Shown one piece after another: positions 24,724 to 33,681 of a stretch of DNA of 64,000 bases (positions within the stretch are counted from its first letter, which is position 1; each line of letters starts with the position of its first letter). Source of the stretch: a virus; the IMG/VR virus record IMGVR_UViG_3300032050_000019, positions 1-64,000 of that record, one strand, 5' to 3'. Below the pieces are notes generated by a model. It was given only the letters and a program-made list of their open reading frames with translations, did no database searches and was not told the DNA's origin. A program made the translations under genes and the position numbers.

Positions 24724-26520
24724 ATGGATAATCAAAATTTAACGGTATTTCAGAAACTCACTAAGATGTTTGGGTTTCCGGGTCAATCAAAACCTGAAGA
24801 AAAACAATCATTTACATTTAGTAAGGATGAGTTACTGAAAACGGATAGTAAAGAAGAATACGAAAACGCATTACTTCAAGCACAACAAAGTACATATATC
24901 GCAGATAAATGGGCTAAATTAGATCAATCACTATATAATCAATCAGTATATTATGAACCAAATAGATTAGCAGCATACTATGATTATGAATCTATGGAGT
25001 TTACTCCGGAGATATCTGCTGCTTTAGACATTTACGCTGAAGAATCAACAACAATGTCAGAAAAAGGTGAAATATTAACGATATATTCAGAATCAACCAG
25101 AGTTAAAAATATTTTAGAAGATTTATTTAGTAACAGATTAGACATAAACACAAATTTACAAATGTGGGCTAGAGGATTATGTAAATATGGTGACAATTTT
25201 ATCTATCTCAAAATAAATCCCGAAAAAGGAATTATTGGTTGTCAACAGTTACCAAATATTGAAATAGAAAGATTGGAAGGTGTTTCATCAAAAACACCCA
25301 ATCAAAATCCTGAAATGAAAATGCCAACTAGAGAATTGAGATTTCAATGGAAAAATAAAGACATGGAATTTCAATCATGGGAAATTGGACATTTTAGATT
25401 ATTAGGTGATGATAGAAAATTACCTTATGGTACATCAATGTTAGATAAAGTTAGAAGAATTTGGAAACAACTACTTTTAGCCGAAGACGCTATGTTAATT
25501 TATAGAACATCAAGAGCACCGGAGAGACGTGTGTTTAAAGTCTTTGTTGGTAATATGGATGATAAGGATATTGAAGCTTACGTACAAAGGGTTGCGAATA
25601 AATTTAAAAGACAACCTATTGCTGACCCTAAGAATGGACAAATTGATATGAGATATAATCAAATGGCGGTAGACCAAGATTATTTTATTCCTGTTCGTGA
25701 TCCAGCTGCGACTAACCCTATTGAAACATTAGCAGGTGCTCAAAACTTAGGTGAAATCGCCGATATAGAATATATTCAAAAGAAATTATTAGCTGCATTG
25801 AGAATACCTAAAGCTTTTTTAGGGTTTGAAGATGCTGTGGGTGACGGTAAGAATCTTGCACTAATGGATATACGTTTTGCGAGAACAATTAATAGAATTC
25901 AAAAATCATTAATTCAGGAATTAAATAAAATTGCGTTAATTCATTTATACTTATTAGGTTTAGAAGATGAATTAAATAATTTTCAATTATCTTTAACTAA
26001 CCCATCTTCTCAATCAGAATTATTAAAGATTGAACAATGGAAAGAAAAGATAACTCTTTATAAGGATGCAACATCTGACCAATCTCAAATAGGTATTTTA
26101 CCTGTTTCTCATACATGGGCTAAGAAAAATATTCTTGGTATGAGTGATAATGAAGTTATTCTTGATTTACAGCAACAAAGACTTGAAAGAGCTATTGGTT
26201 TTGAGTTAACTAACACACAAAATGTTATTAAACGTTCAGGAGTATTTGATAATGTAGACAATAAGTACGGTATACCCGAAAAAGAAAGAGAAGCAAGTGC
26301 GGGTGCTCCAGGTGAATCTCCCGGTGGTATGGGTGGTGAATTGGGTGGTGGTTCTCCTCCTCCACCACCTCCAACAGGTGGTGGTGAAGCTCCTTTAAGT
26401 GAATCAAAAAAATTAAAAATAACAGAAATGTTAGATGAAAATGAAGAATTTGATTTTAATAAGGCGCAAGAGAATATTTATGAAATAGAAAATAAATTAA
26501 AAGACATATTAAACGATTAA
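24724..26520 (+). CDS. gp20: Portal vertex protein, gp20-like
   Basis: A 598-residue protein with features of T4-type portals: an early YYDYESMEFTPEISAALDIY segment, a central core (DKVRRIWKQLLLAEDAMLIY, then RAPERRVFKVFVGNM), and the conserved helical region VGDGKNLALMDIRFARTINR. The length is close to T4 gp20 (524) plus a C-terminal extension rich in Gly and Pro (GGMGGELGGGSPPPPPP), which is unusual for portals. It forms the dodecameric entry ring for DNA and docks the terminase encoded upstream. It lies directly between terminase and the prohead-core genes, the T4 order. Confidence 0.93.
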   Translation: MDNQNLTVFQKLTKMFGFPGQSKPEEKQSFTFSKDELLKTDSKEEYENALLQAQQSTYIADKWAKLDQSLYNQSVYYEPNRLAAYYDYESMEFTPEISAALDIYAEESTTMSEKGEILTIYSESTRVKNILEDLFSNRLDINTNLQMWARGLCKYGDNFIYLKINPEKGIIGCQQLPNIEIERLEGVSSKTPNQNPEMKMPTRELRFQWKNKDMEFQSWEIGHFRLLGDDRKLPYGTSMLDKVRRIWKQLLLAEDAMLIYRTSRAPERRVFKVFVGNMDDKDIEAYVQRVANKFKRQPIADPKNGQIDMRYNQMAVDQDYFIPVRDPAATNPIETLAGAQNLGEIADIEYIQKKLLAALRIPKAFLGFEDAVGDGKNLALMDIRFARTINRIQKSLIQELNKIALIHLYLLGLEDELNNFQLSLTNPSSQSELLKIEQWKEKITLYKDATSDQSQIGILPVSHTWAKKNILGMSDNEVILDLQQQRLERAIGFELTNTQNVIKRSGVFDNVDNKYGIPEKEREASAGAPGESPGGMGGELGGGSPPPPPPTGGGEAPLSESKKLKITEMLDENEEFDFNKAQENIYEIENKLKDILND

Positions 26521-26522
26521 AC

Positions 26523-27266
26523 ATGAACAGTTTTGGTAAATTAAAATCAAAATTACTGACAAGAATATCTGAATCGTATTCTGAAAAAAACATGACAGAT
26601 GTAAAATCTATTATGGAAATCATAAAAGAGAATAAAAGTTTCAAAGAATTATATCTATTTTATGAAGAAATAGAAAACAAATATTTTGAAGATAAAAATG
26701 TTGCGAAAGTATACGTTGAAAGTATAATTAATCTATTAAAAGATAAGACTAAAGAATTATATAAATTTAACAAAACACTTTACGAACATATTCAAGATTA
26801 TAACTGTGATAACAATCAAGTATATGAATACTTAGATATTTTATCAGAGGATGATAGTTTGTTAAACATAGATAAAAAAGTATTAGCGAAGGATAATTTA
26901 ATTAAGTTTTTAACAACTAAAAAAGAATCTGTAAAACTTGAGGAATCGGAAACATTAATACCAAATTTAGGTTTATTAAATGCAGTACTTGTCAATAATT
27001 TCAATGTTTTATATAATGATTCATTAAATGAGAATCAGAGAAAAGAATTAAAGGACATTTTATCATTTAATGACGAAGATTTAAAAGAAAAAACAAAAGA
27101 ATTAAAAGAAGATATCAATCAAAAAATCAATGGTATCTTATCTGAGTCAAAATACATACAATCAGATGTTATATCAAAATTAGAATCTGTTAAAAAAGAA
27201 GTGGATTCTATGGAAATTTCAAAATACAATTATTACAAACTTAAAGAATTAAAAAATGGTCTTTAA
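26523..27266 (+). CDS. Hypothetical protein at the prohead-core position
   Basis: A 247-residue, highly charged, largely helical protein (MNSFGKLKSKLLTRISESYS, then KELKEDINQKINGILSESK) beginning 2 nt after the portal stop. No motif is recognised. In T4 the space between portal gene 20 and protease gene 21 holds core genes 67 and 68, so a prohead-core or scaffold-helper role is the positional inference. Its last codons form half of a terminator hairpin shared with the convergent bS21 gene, and the two stops overlap by 4 nt. Confidence 0.65.
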   Translation: MNSFGKLKSKLLTRISESYSEKNMTDVKSIMEIIKENKSFKELYLFYEEIENKYFEDKNVAKVYVESIINLLKDKTKELYKFNKTLYEHIQDYNCDNNQVYEYLDILSEDDSLLNIDKKVLAKDNLIKFLTTKKESVKLEESETLIPNLGLLNAVLVNNFNVLYNDSLNENQRKELKDILSFNDEDLKEKTKELKEDINQKINGILSESKYIQSDVISKLESVKKEVDSMEISKYNYYKLKELKNGL

Positions 27267-27281
27267 TTAAGACCATTTTTC
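27252..27281. terminator. Bidirectional terminator formed by two convergent gene ends
   Basis: The stem AAAAATGGTCTT / AAGACCATTTTT encodes Asn-Gly-Leu at the end of both the core protein (plus) and bS21 (minus). It provides a T-run in each direction. Confidence 0.85.
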
Positions 27282-27454
27282 ATTTTATTTTTAAATTTAG
27301 CTTTTAATATAATTTCTCTTTTAACTACAGAGGGTTTCACGTATTCTTTTCTCTCTTTCAATTTTTGAATTTGTTTAATTCTATTCACCTTGTTTTTATA
27401 GTTTTTCAACGCGGTTTCAATATTTTTTTCTTTTGTTACATCAATAATAATCAT
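27263..27454 (-). CDS. rpsU: Phage-encoded ribosomal protein bS21
   Basis: A 63-residue basic protein from ATG 27454 (MIIIDVTKEKNIETALKNYK). The pattern I-x-V-x-x-x-x-N-I-E-x-A-L-K-x-Y-K, then the basic helix, then KPSVVKREIILKAKFKNKMK follows bS21 of Bacteroidota along its whole length. The upstream in-frame ATG at 27529 would add 25 hydrophobic residues and is rejected. It is expected to bind the 30S platform near the 16S 3' end. In Flavobacteriia bS21 helps to hide the anti-Shine-Dalgarno sequence, so a phage version could alter initiation. No Shine-Dalgarno sequence precedes this gene. It sits alone on the minus strand inside the head operon. Confidence 0.88.
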   Translation of the reverse strand: MIIIDVTKEKNIETALKNYKNKVNRIKQIQKLKERKEYVKPSVVKREIILKAKFKNKMKNGLN

Positions 27455-27554
27455 AAAAATAAGTATTTGAAAAAAATATAAAAAAATTTGTTTTTTACTA
27501 AAAATTATATTATATTTTATTAACACCATAAAAATATTATAACATGAAAAATTA

Positions 27555-27980
27555 ATGAAAACCGGTAAGTTTATTCCATTAGGAATTTACAATGATGTAA
27601 AAATTGGATATGGAACAGTAGATTCTAAAAATTTAAAAACAATTTATTTAAAAATTAATTCTTGGGTTCAACCAAAAAACGAAAATGAAGATTTTGATTT
27701 TACTATTTTGAAATCAAGAAGATTAATTAAAGAAATAATTTCTAATCTCAAATTAGAATATTTTAAACCACAATCTATAGTTGATTTAGACATAAGGACA
27801 AAAGGAATTAAAAAAGAAAAAAAATCCTTTATGAATTTAGAGGTTACTTTATACGTAGAAAAAAAGTTTGATGTTAAATCAAAAGAAATAAAGTCAACTA
27901 TAAAATATATTACAGAAACCATTATCGATAATGGTTTATCTGACAAAAATCTATTTAATTTCTCTAAAAGTAAAAATTAG
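27555..27980 (+). CDS. Hypothetical protein between bS21 and prohead protease
   Basis: A 141-residue basic protein (MKTGKFIPLGIYNDVKIGYG) with alternating strands and Lys-rich helices (KGIKKEKKSFMNLEVTLYVE). No family is recognised. It occupies the second core-gene position (T4 gene 68 region) before the protease. The upstream 100 bases are very AT-rich. A possible host-type promoter (TTTG at 27487, then TATATTTT at 27511 after 20 nt) loosely fits the Bacteroidota consensus and may serve this gene. The role is unknown. Confidence 0.6.
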   Translation: MKTGKFIPLGIYNDVKIGYGTVDSKNLKTIYLKINSWVQPKNENEDFDFTILKSRRLIKEIISNLKLEYFKPQSIVDLDIRTKGIKKEKKSFMNLEVTLYVEKKFDVKSKEIKSTIKYITETIIDNGLSDKNLFNFSKSKN

Positions 27981-27992
27981 TAAATATCTAAG

Positions 27993-28000
27993 TATTTATA
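27993..28000 (+). promoter_or_regulatory. Putative late promoter box TATTTATA
   Basis: Perfect octamer, 16 nt before the prohead protease ATG at 28017. Confidence 0.5.
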
Positions 28001-28016
28001 GTATTAATAGCTATAA

Positions 28017-28703
28017 ATGAAGATATTAGGTCCCAATGATATTGGTGTAAAAGGTTACCTCATCGAATACGATGCAGGATACGTTTCCGCAGAAGATAAT
28101 AAAGGAATAATTTCAGAAATGAAGGATATGGACTTTTCAAAAGACCTTATCCTTTATGCTGTTTTACAGAAATACGACACACCAAACAAAAATGGTAGAA
28201 TTTATCCTGAAACCATTTTAAAAAGAGAAAACGAAAAATATCAAACAATTATAAAAAAAGGTGGGGCATTAAATGAATTAAATCACCCATCATCTTCTCT
28301 TATTGACTTAGACAGAGTTTCTCACTCAATTTTAGAAACATGGTGGGATGGTAAAATGTTAATGGGTAAAATCAAATTGTTTACTTCTCCCGGTTGGAAA
28401 AAAATGGGAATAGTCAGTACTAAAGGTGACCAAGCAGCAATGTTAATAATGAATGGTGCGACTTTAGGTATTTCATCTAGAGGAGTTGGTTCTTTAAAAA
28501 ATATAAAAGGTCAAAACGTTGTACAAGAAGATTTTGAATTGGTCTGTTTTGATTTAGTGTCGTCTCCGTCTACTCCTGGTGCATATGTATTTAGTGACCC
28601 ATCAGAGAGAGAACAGTATCAAGAGTCTATAGAAGAACCAAAGGTCGATACTGACAAAATGAAAAGTCTAATGGGTCGACTTGATAACTTCTTATCAAAA
28701 TAA
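28017..28703 (+). CDS. gp21: Prohead core protease, gp21-like
   Basis: A 228-residue serine protease of the T4 gp21 / herpesvirus-assemblin-like group. Key features are YDTPNKNGRIYPETIL (53-68), GGALNELNHPSS with catalytic His90, and ATLGISSRGVG (148-158) with the nucleophile at Ser153 or Ser154. EDFELVCFDLVSSPSTPGAY follows. The length is close to T4 gp21 (212). It should cleave the scaffold, capsid protein and internal proteins during head maturation. It sits directly before the scaffold and capsid genes, as in T4. Confidence 0.92.
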   Translation: MKILGPNDIGVKGYLIEYDAGYVSAEDNKGIISEMKDMDFSKDLILYAVLQKYDTPNKNGRIYPETILKRENEKYQTIIKKGGALNELNHPSSSLIDLDRVSHSILETWWDGKMLMGKIKLFTSPGWKKMGIVSTKGDQAAMLIMNGATLGISSRGVGSLKNIKGQNVVQEDFELVCFDLVSSPSTPGAYVFSDPSEREQYQESIEEPKVDTDKMKSLMGRLDNFLSK

Positions 28704-28758
28704 TCAATTTTTTCCCGATAAACATATAATAAAACTGAATTTTTTATAAAATTCATAG

Positions 28759-28766
28759 TATTTATA
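28759..28766 (+). promoter_or_regulatory. Putative late promoter box TATTTATA
   Basis: Perfect octamer, 25 nt before the scaffold ATG at 28792. The capsid gene that follows has no box of its own and probably shares this message. Confidence 0.5.
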
Positions 28767-28791
28767 GAATAATAAAACTAAATAAAGAAAA

Positions 28792-30009
<1,218 letters not shown>

Positions 30010-30037
30010 ATAATAAAAAAATAAAACCAATTTAAAA

Positions 30038-31786
30038 ATGGGAGCATTATTAGAATCAGGTATGGTTGGTAACATCGGTCTTAAGCACCTTCGTGTTATC
30101 AAAGAAGATACCATCAGAAAATGGGATGACCTCGGATTCCTTGAGGGTCTTGACGGTCACATGAAAGATAACATCGCGCAGTTGTATGAAAACCAAGCGT
30201 CTTATTTGATAAACGAAGCAGCAGTATCTGATGCTTCAGGTTCATTTGAGACTGTGGTATTTCCTATCATCAGACGTGTGTTCTCTAAATTATTAGCTAA
30301 CGACATCGTGTCTGTACAAGCTATGAACTTACCAATCGGTAAATTATTCTATTTCGTACCAAAAATTCAAGATAGAACTGGCGGAAATGGTCACTATCAA
30401 CCATATGGTATTCCAGGTGGTGGAGGTGGTACAAGTGCATCTACTGGATACACAGGTATTAACCTTTATGATCGTTTCTATGAGTCAAACGATGACGCAA
30501 CTTCAGGATTGTATGATTACTCTAAAGGAGGTTTCACTACAGTTAGTTTAACAGGTAATAGTCTTGTTACTTTCTCTAACGGAGCTGTTACTTATGGTGT
30601 AACTTATCCAATTAATACATCTTTATCAAGTGTAGTTGTTGCACTTAGTGGTTTCTCTAGACCAGGTCAAGGTAAATTAGCTGGTCCAGACGGTAACGAA
30701 ATGGATACAGAAGAATTCTTGGCTTCATTATCTGTTGTGACTAACGCGGTTAGTATTTCAGGTATATCAACAGGAAATTTACCATTCAATATCGTTACAC
30801 AGAAATATGGTAAAGGAATTGTTAATTACGGTGTTAAAGCATTTGATTCTGCTAATGGTCTTGGTTATCAAGATATTTGCGATGAGAATGGTACTATATT
30901 CATCCAAGTTGATTTACAAACTTATTCGTCAACTGCAGGTTTCTCTAATTACACAGTAGCAGGTGGTGCTTTAGATGGTACTGACTTTATCTTTACTTAT
31001 CGTAGATATGCTACTTTGGAATTTGAAGATGAAATCGGTGAAGTTTCTTTCGATCTTGAGTCAGTAACAGTTTCTGTAACTGAAAGAAAATTGAGAGCTA
31101 GCTGGTCTCCTGAATTAGCACAAGACGTTAGTGCGTTCCACAACATCGATGCAGAAGCTGAGTTAACAGCGTTGTTATCTGAGCAAATCGCTGCTGAGGT
31201 TGACCGTGAAATTTTACGTGACCTTAGAAAAGGTGCAGCATGGTCATTGAAGTGGGATTACAACGAATGGAAATATGGTGGTAATGCAGGTGCTACTCTT
31301 CAGGGTTACACTCAAAAAGATTGGAACCAAACATTGTTAACCAAAATTAACCAATTGTCTGCTCAAATCCACAAAACTACTTTGAGAGGTGGTGCTAACT
31401 GGATCGTTGTTTCTTCAGAAGTTTCTGCAGTATTCGATGATTTGGAATATTTCCACGTATCAAACGCTGCTCCTGAGCAAGATCAGTACAACATGGGTAT
31501 TGAGAAAGTTGGTACATTAGCAGGTCGTTACCAAGTATATCGTGACCCTTACTTCCCAGCAGGAAAAATCTTGATTGGACACAAAGGTAAGTCATTGTTA
31601 GACGCTGGTTACATTTACGCACCATACGTACCATTACAGTTGACTCCAACAATGTATAATCCTTTCAACATGACACCGATTAAAGGTATCATGACAAGAT
31701 ACGCAAAGAAAATGGTTAACAACCGTTACTTCGCAACTATCGATGTGAGAGGTCTTCAAACATTTGATTTGAACACTTTAAGATAA
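30038..31786 (+). CDS. gp23: Major capsid protein, gp23-like
   Basis: A 582-residue capsid protein with the T4 gp23 pattern: IKEDTIRKWDDLGFLEGL, a block around residue 75 (ASGSFETVVFPIIRRVFSKL), VQAMNLPIGKLFYFVPKI, and near the end KKMVNNRYFATIDVRGLQTF. It is longer than T4 gp23 (521), with extra loop sequence in the 130-320 region. Codons look more GC-rich and more optimised than those of neighbours, as expected for the most abundant virion protein. A strong terminator follows. Processing by the gp21-like protease near the N-terminus is expected. Confidence 0.95.
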   Translation: MGALLESGMVGNIGLKHLRVIKEDTIRKWDDLGFLEGLDGHMKDNIAQLYENQASYLINEAAVSDASGSFETVVFPIIRRVFSKLLANDIVSVQAMNLPIGKLFYFVPKIQDRTGGNGHYQPYGIPGGGGGTSASTGYTGINLYDRFYESNDDATSGLYDYSKGGFTTVSLTGNSLVTFSNGAVTYGVTYPINTSLSSVVVALSGFSRPGQGKLAGPDGNEMDTEEFLASLSVVTNAVSISGISTGNLPFNIVTQKYGKGIVNYGVKAFDSANGLGYQDICDENGTIFIQVDLQTYSSTAGFSNYTVAGGALDGTDFIFTYRRYATLEFEDEIGEVSFDLESVTVSVTERKLRASWSPELAQDVSAFHNIDAEAELTALLSEQIAAEVDREILRDLRKGAAWSLKWDYNEWKYGGNAGATLQGYTQKDWNQTLLTKINQLSAQIHKTTLRGGANWIVVSSEVSAVFDDLEYFHVSNAAPEQDQYNMGIEKVGTLAGRYQVYRDPYFPAGKILIGHKGKSLLDAGYIYAPYVPLQLTPTMYNPFNMTPIKGIMTRYAKKMVNNRYFATIDVRGLQTFDLNTLR

Positions 31787-31806
31787 TCTTTACGACTATC
31801 TATATA

Positions 31807-31834
31807 AAAACCCTCGAGAAATCGGGGGTTTTTT
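31807..31834 (+). terminator. Intrinsic terminator after the capsid gene
   Basis: The stem AACCCTCGA / TCGGGGGTT with a GAAA tetraloop is followed by a T-run. Confidence 0.9.
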
Positions 31835-31841
31835 ATTTACT
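31834..31841 (+). promoter_or_regulatory. Putative late promoter box variant TATTTACT
   Basis: Directly follows the capsid terminator, 39 nt before the small gene at 31881. Confidence 0.25.
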
Positions 31842-31880
31842 TATTGTCCTTTAAAATCTATATTAATTAAAATATAATTT

Positions 31881-32030
31881 ATGAATACAATTAAATGGAA
31901 TTTAAATAGGACCGGTTTTGTACTAACATTTGAAAACGGTACTAAAGAAACATATTGTGAAAAACCGTCTTCAAACACTACATATGTAAAAATTAACGGT
32001 GTTAGATATTGGTTATGTAAAGTAAATTAA
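31881..32030 (+). CDS. Small hypothetical protein, 49 residues
   Basis: A 49-codon frame (MNTIKWNLNRTGFVLTFENG, ending YWLCKVN). The protein looks like a compact beta-meander with conserved-looking aromatic residues and two Cys. It lies in its own space between the capsid terminator and the next gene, with no competing frame. No family is recognised. The short length keeps confidence moderate. Confidence 0.45.
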   Translation: MNTIKWNLNRTGFVLTFENGTKETYCEKPSSNTTYVKINGVRYWLCKVN

Positions 32031-32066
32031 TTTTGTTATTTCAAAACATTTTACTATTTTTGTATA

Positions 32067-32393
32067 ATGAATGAAACTACAGATTACGAAAAGTTAAGAT
32101 TGGATGTCCTTCAGCAAATGATTGAAATACGTTCAATACCATTCAAAGTTTATAAAAAGGACACTGACACCAAAAAAGGTATAATTGAACTTTTACTTTT
32201 AGACGACCAAGGGAAATATATAAGGGAAACAACACATGAAAAAAGTGAAGGTGGATATATTATTGGTATAGATTTTAATAATAAAAAACACATGTCAGAT
32301 ATCTCTAAGTTGATTGAGAAAAAGGACGCGTATAAATTAAATAGGTATTGTGATAATAGATTACAGTACTGGTCAAATCAAAAATTACTATAA
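32067..32393 (+). CDS. Hypothetical protein
   Basis: A 108-residue charged protein (MNETTDYEKLRLDVLQQMIE) with an alpha/beta look: strands FKVYKKD and GIIELLLLDDQGKYI, then helices rich in Lys and Asp. It starts at ATG 32067; an out-of-frame ATG at 32071 is not used. A clear terminator follows the stop, so with the 49-residue gene it forms a small separate unit. No motif is recognised. Confidence 0.55.
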   Translation: MNETTDYEKLRLDVLQQMIEIRSIPFKVYKKDTDTKKGIIELLLLDDQGKYIRETTHEKSEGGYIIGIDFNNKKHMSDISKLIEKKDAYKLNRYCDNRLQYWSNQKLL

Positions 32394-32400
32394 ACAACAA

Positions 32401-32424
32401 ACCCACCAATTACGGTGGGTTTTT
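32401..32424 (+). terminator. Intrinsic terminator
   Basis: The stem ACCCACC / GGTGGGT with a 6-base loop (AATTAC) is followed by TTTT. It closes the unit at 32067 and faces the convergent gene ending at 32457. Confidence 0.88.
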
Positions 32425-32456
32425 GTCTGGGTGGCGTGCGAGGTGTGCCTATAATT

Positions 32457-33188
32457 TTACCATGTTCTACATGCCCAATATCTCGGTTTCCAACGAGGTC
32501 CCGGATTATCACAATTGTGTCTTGCTCTAAATGATTTTCTTCTTTGTGGGTTATTCTTTTTAATAACCATTCTTTTTCCTTTTGCGGATTTACCACCAAA
32601 CCCAAAGTTTACTTTAACTACTTTTCCTTTATCATTTTTAACATAAACTTTGAATTTCTTAATGTCTCCTTGCATGATTTTACCTAACTGAACTTTACGT
32701 CCTTGATATTCCGCTTCATTCAATAAATCGTCTGCAATAAATTCAGTTTCTTCAACAGAACCGAATTCATCTTCATATAGAATACTAGTGTGTTTTAAAC
32801 TGTTTATTTCTTCTAAAACTAAATCAGTTAGTTTTGATATTCTTTCTTCGTTATAATGTGTCATTTTTGGTTTATTTCCTGTTCCTGATTTATTATGTGT
32901 TTTCTCCGCTTTTCTCTTTTGTGTTGTCATTGCTTTCTTTTCTTTTGCGGAATACGAACCAGCGGTTTTAGGTGTTTCTTTGGATATTTTCTTTTTAGGT
33001 CTACATTTAGGGTATCCTTTATCTGTTGCTTTCTTTCTACCACAAGGAGGATGTTTACCATCAACTTTTCTACTAACATCAACCCATTTTTCTTTAAACC
33101 ATCTTCTTAAATCTTCTTGTAAAACTTCACCGGTTTGAATGGATTCTTGAACGTATTTTAAATCCTCTTCACTTAATCTTATTTTCAT
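32457..33188 (-). CDS. Basic Cys-containing phage protein, two conserved modules
   Basis: A 243-residue, Lys/Arg-rich protein. After an N-terminal helix comes a module (RRWFKEKWVDVSRKVDGKHP, then PPCGRKK and YPKCRPKK) with a Cys pair that could bind metal. The middle is a hydrophilic linker. The C-terminus has another module (RKSFRARHNCDNPG, then PRYWACRTW) with a second Cys pair. Both modules are familiar from phage proteins of unknown function, usually in separate genes. The charge suggests nucleic-acid binding. An internal head protein is one possibility. The stop is 3 nt after the preceding minus-strand gene start region, so the genes are packed together. Confidence 0.6.
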   Translation of the reverse strand: MKIRLSEEDLKYVQESIQTGEVLQEDLRRWFKEKWVDVSRKVDGKHPPCGRKKATDKGYPKCRPKKKISKETPKTAGSYSAKEKKAMTTQKRKAEKTHNKSGTGNKPKMTHYNEERISKLTDLVLEEINSLKHTSILYEDEFGSVEETEFIADDLLNEAEYQGRKVQLGKIMQGDIKKFKVYVKNDKGKVVKVNFGFGGKSAKGKRMVIKKNNPQRRKSFRARHNCDNPGPRWKPRYWACRTW

Positions 33189-33191
33189 ATT

Positions 33192-33668
33192 TTACTTTTT
33201 TGACTTTCTCCATCCACCACCATGTTTTTTATACCATTTAGCAGCCCATCCGTTTGCATAAGCTGAAGGGTAGACCTTAAATTTGGATTTAGCCATAGAT
33301 TTTGCTCTCGCCCATAGTTTAGGATTTGTTGGTTTGTTTTTACTTTCATCAATTTGTTCTTCTTCATTTAAACTAAATTGACTCAAATCTGATTTAACGT
33401 CAGTTATACCTTTTTCCATTTCTTTAGTTTTGTTCATAAAGAAATCGAATACTTGATCCATGTTATTCTTTGCTTCAGATACATGGTCATCAGCCCAATC
33501 GTGACCATCCTGAATAATAGAATCCAACATCTTCGGGTCCATTTTAAGTAACATTTCACATTGTCTCTTAATTTGTTCTAGATTACTGAAAAACATGTAG
33601 TTTTCCATACCTTCATTTTCTGTTAGACTTCTTAATTGTCTTTTAATAATTTCTTCTATATTTTTCAT
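33192..33668 (-). CDS. Hypothetical protein with C-terminal KPTNPKLW module
   Basis: A 158-residue protein from ATG 33668 (MKNIEEIIKRQLRSLTENEG). The open frame reaches 33704, but a perfect TATTTATA box at 33672-33679 lies inside that extension and ends 3 nt before this ATG. The middle is helical (MDQVFDFFMNKTKEMEKGI). The C-terminal module KPTNPKLWARAKSMAKSKFK, then YPSAYANGWAAKWYKKHGGG, is widespread in large phages, without a known function. The helical leader resembles capsid-targeting leaders. It lies directly upstream of the basic protein gene at 32457. Confidence 0.65.
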   Translation of the reverse strand: MKNIEEIIKRQLRSLTENEGMENYMFFSNLEQIKRQCEMLLKMDPKMLDSIIQDGHDWADDHVSEAKNNMDQVFDFFMNKTKEMEKGITDVKSDLSQFSLNEEEQIDESKNKPTNPKLWARAKSMAKSKFKVYPSAYANGWAAKWYKKHGGGWRKSKK

Positions 33669-33671
33669 ATC

Positions 33672-33679
33672 TATAAATA
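33672..33679 (-). promoter_or_regulatory. Putative late promoter box TATTTATA, 3 nt before ATG 33668
   Basis: Perfect octamer on the minus strand followed by GAT and then ATG. The identical 14-mer TATTTATAGATATG recurs before the gene at 39093. Confidence 0.5.
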
Positions 33680-33681
33680 TT

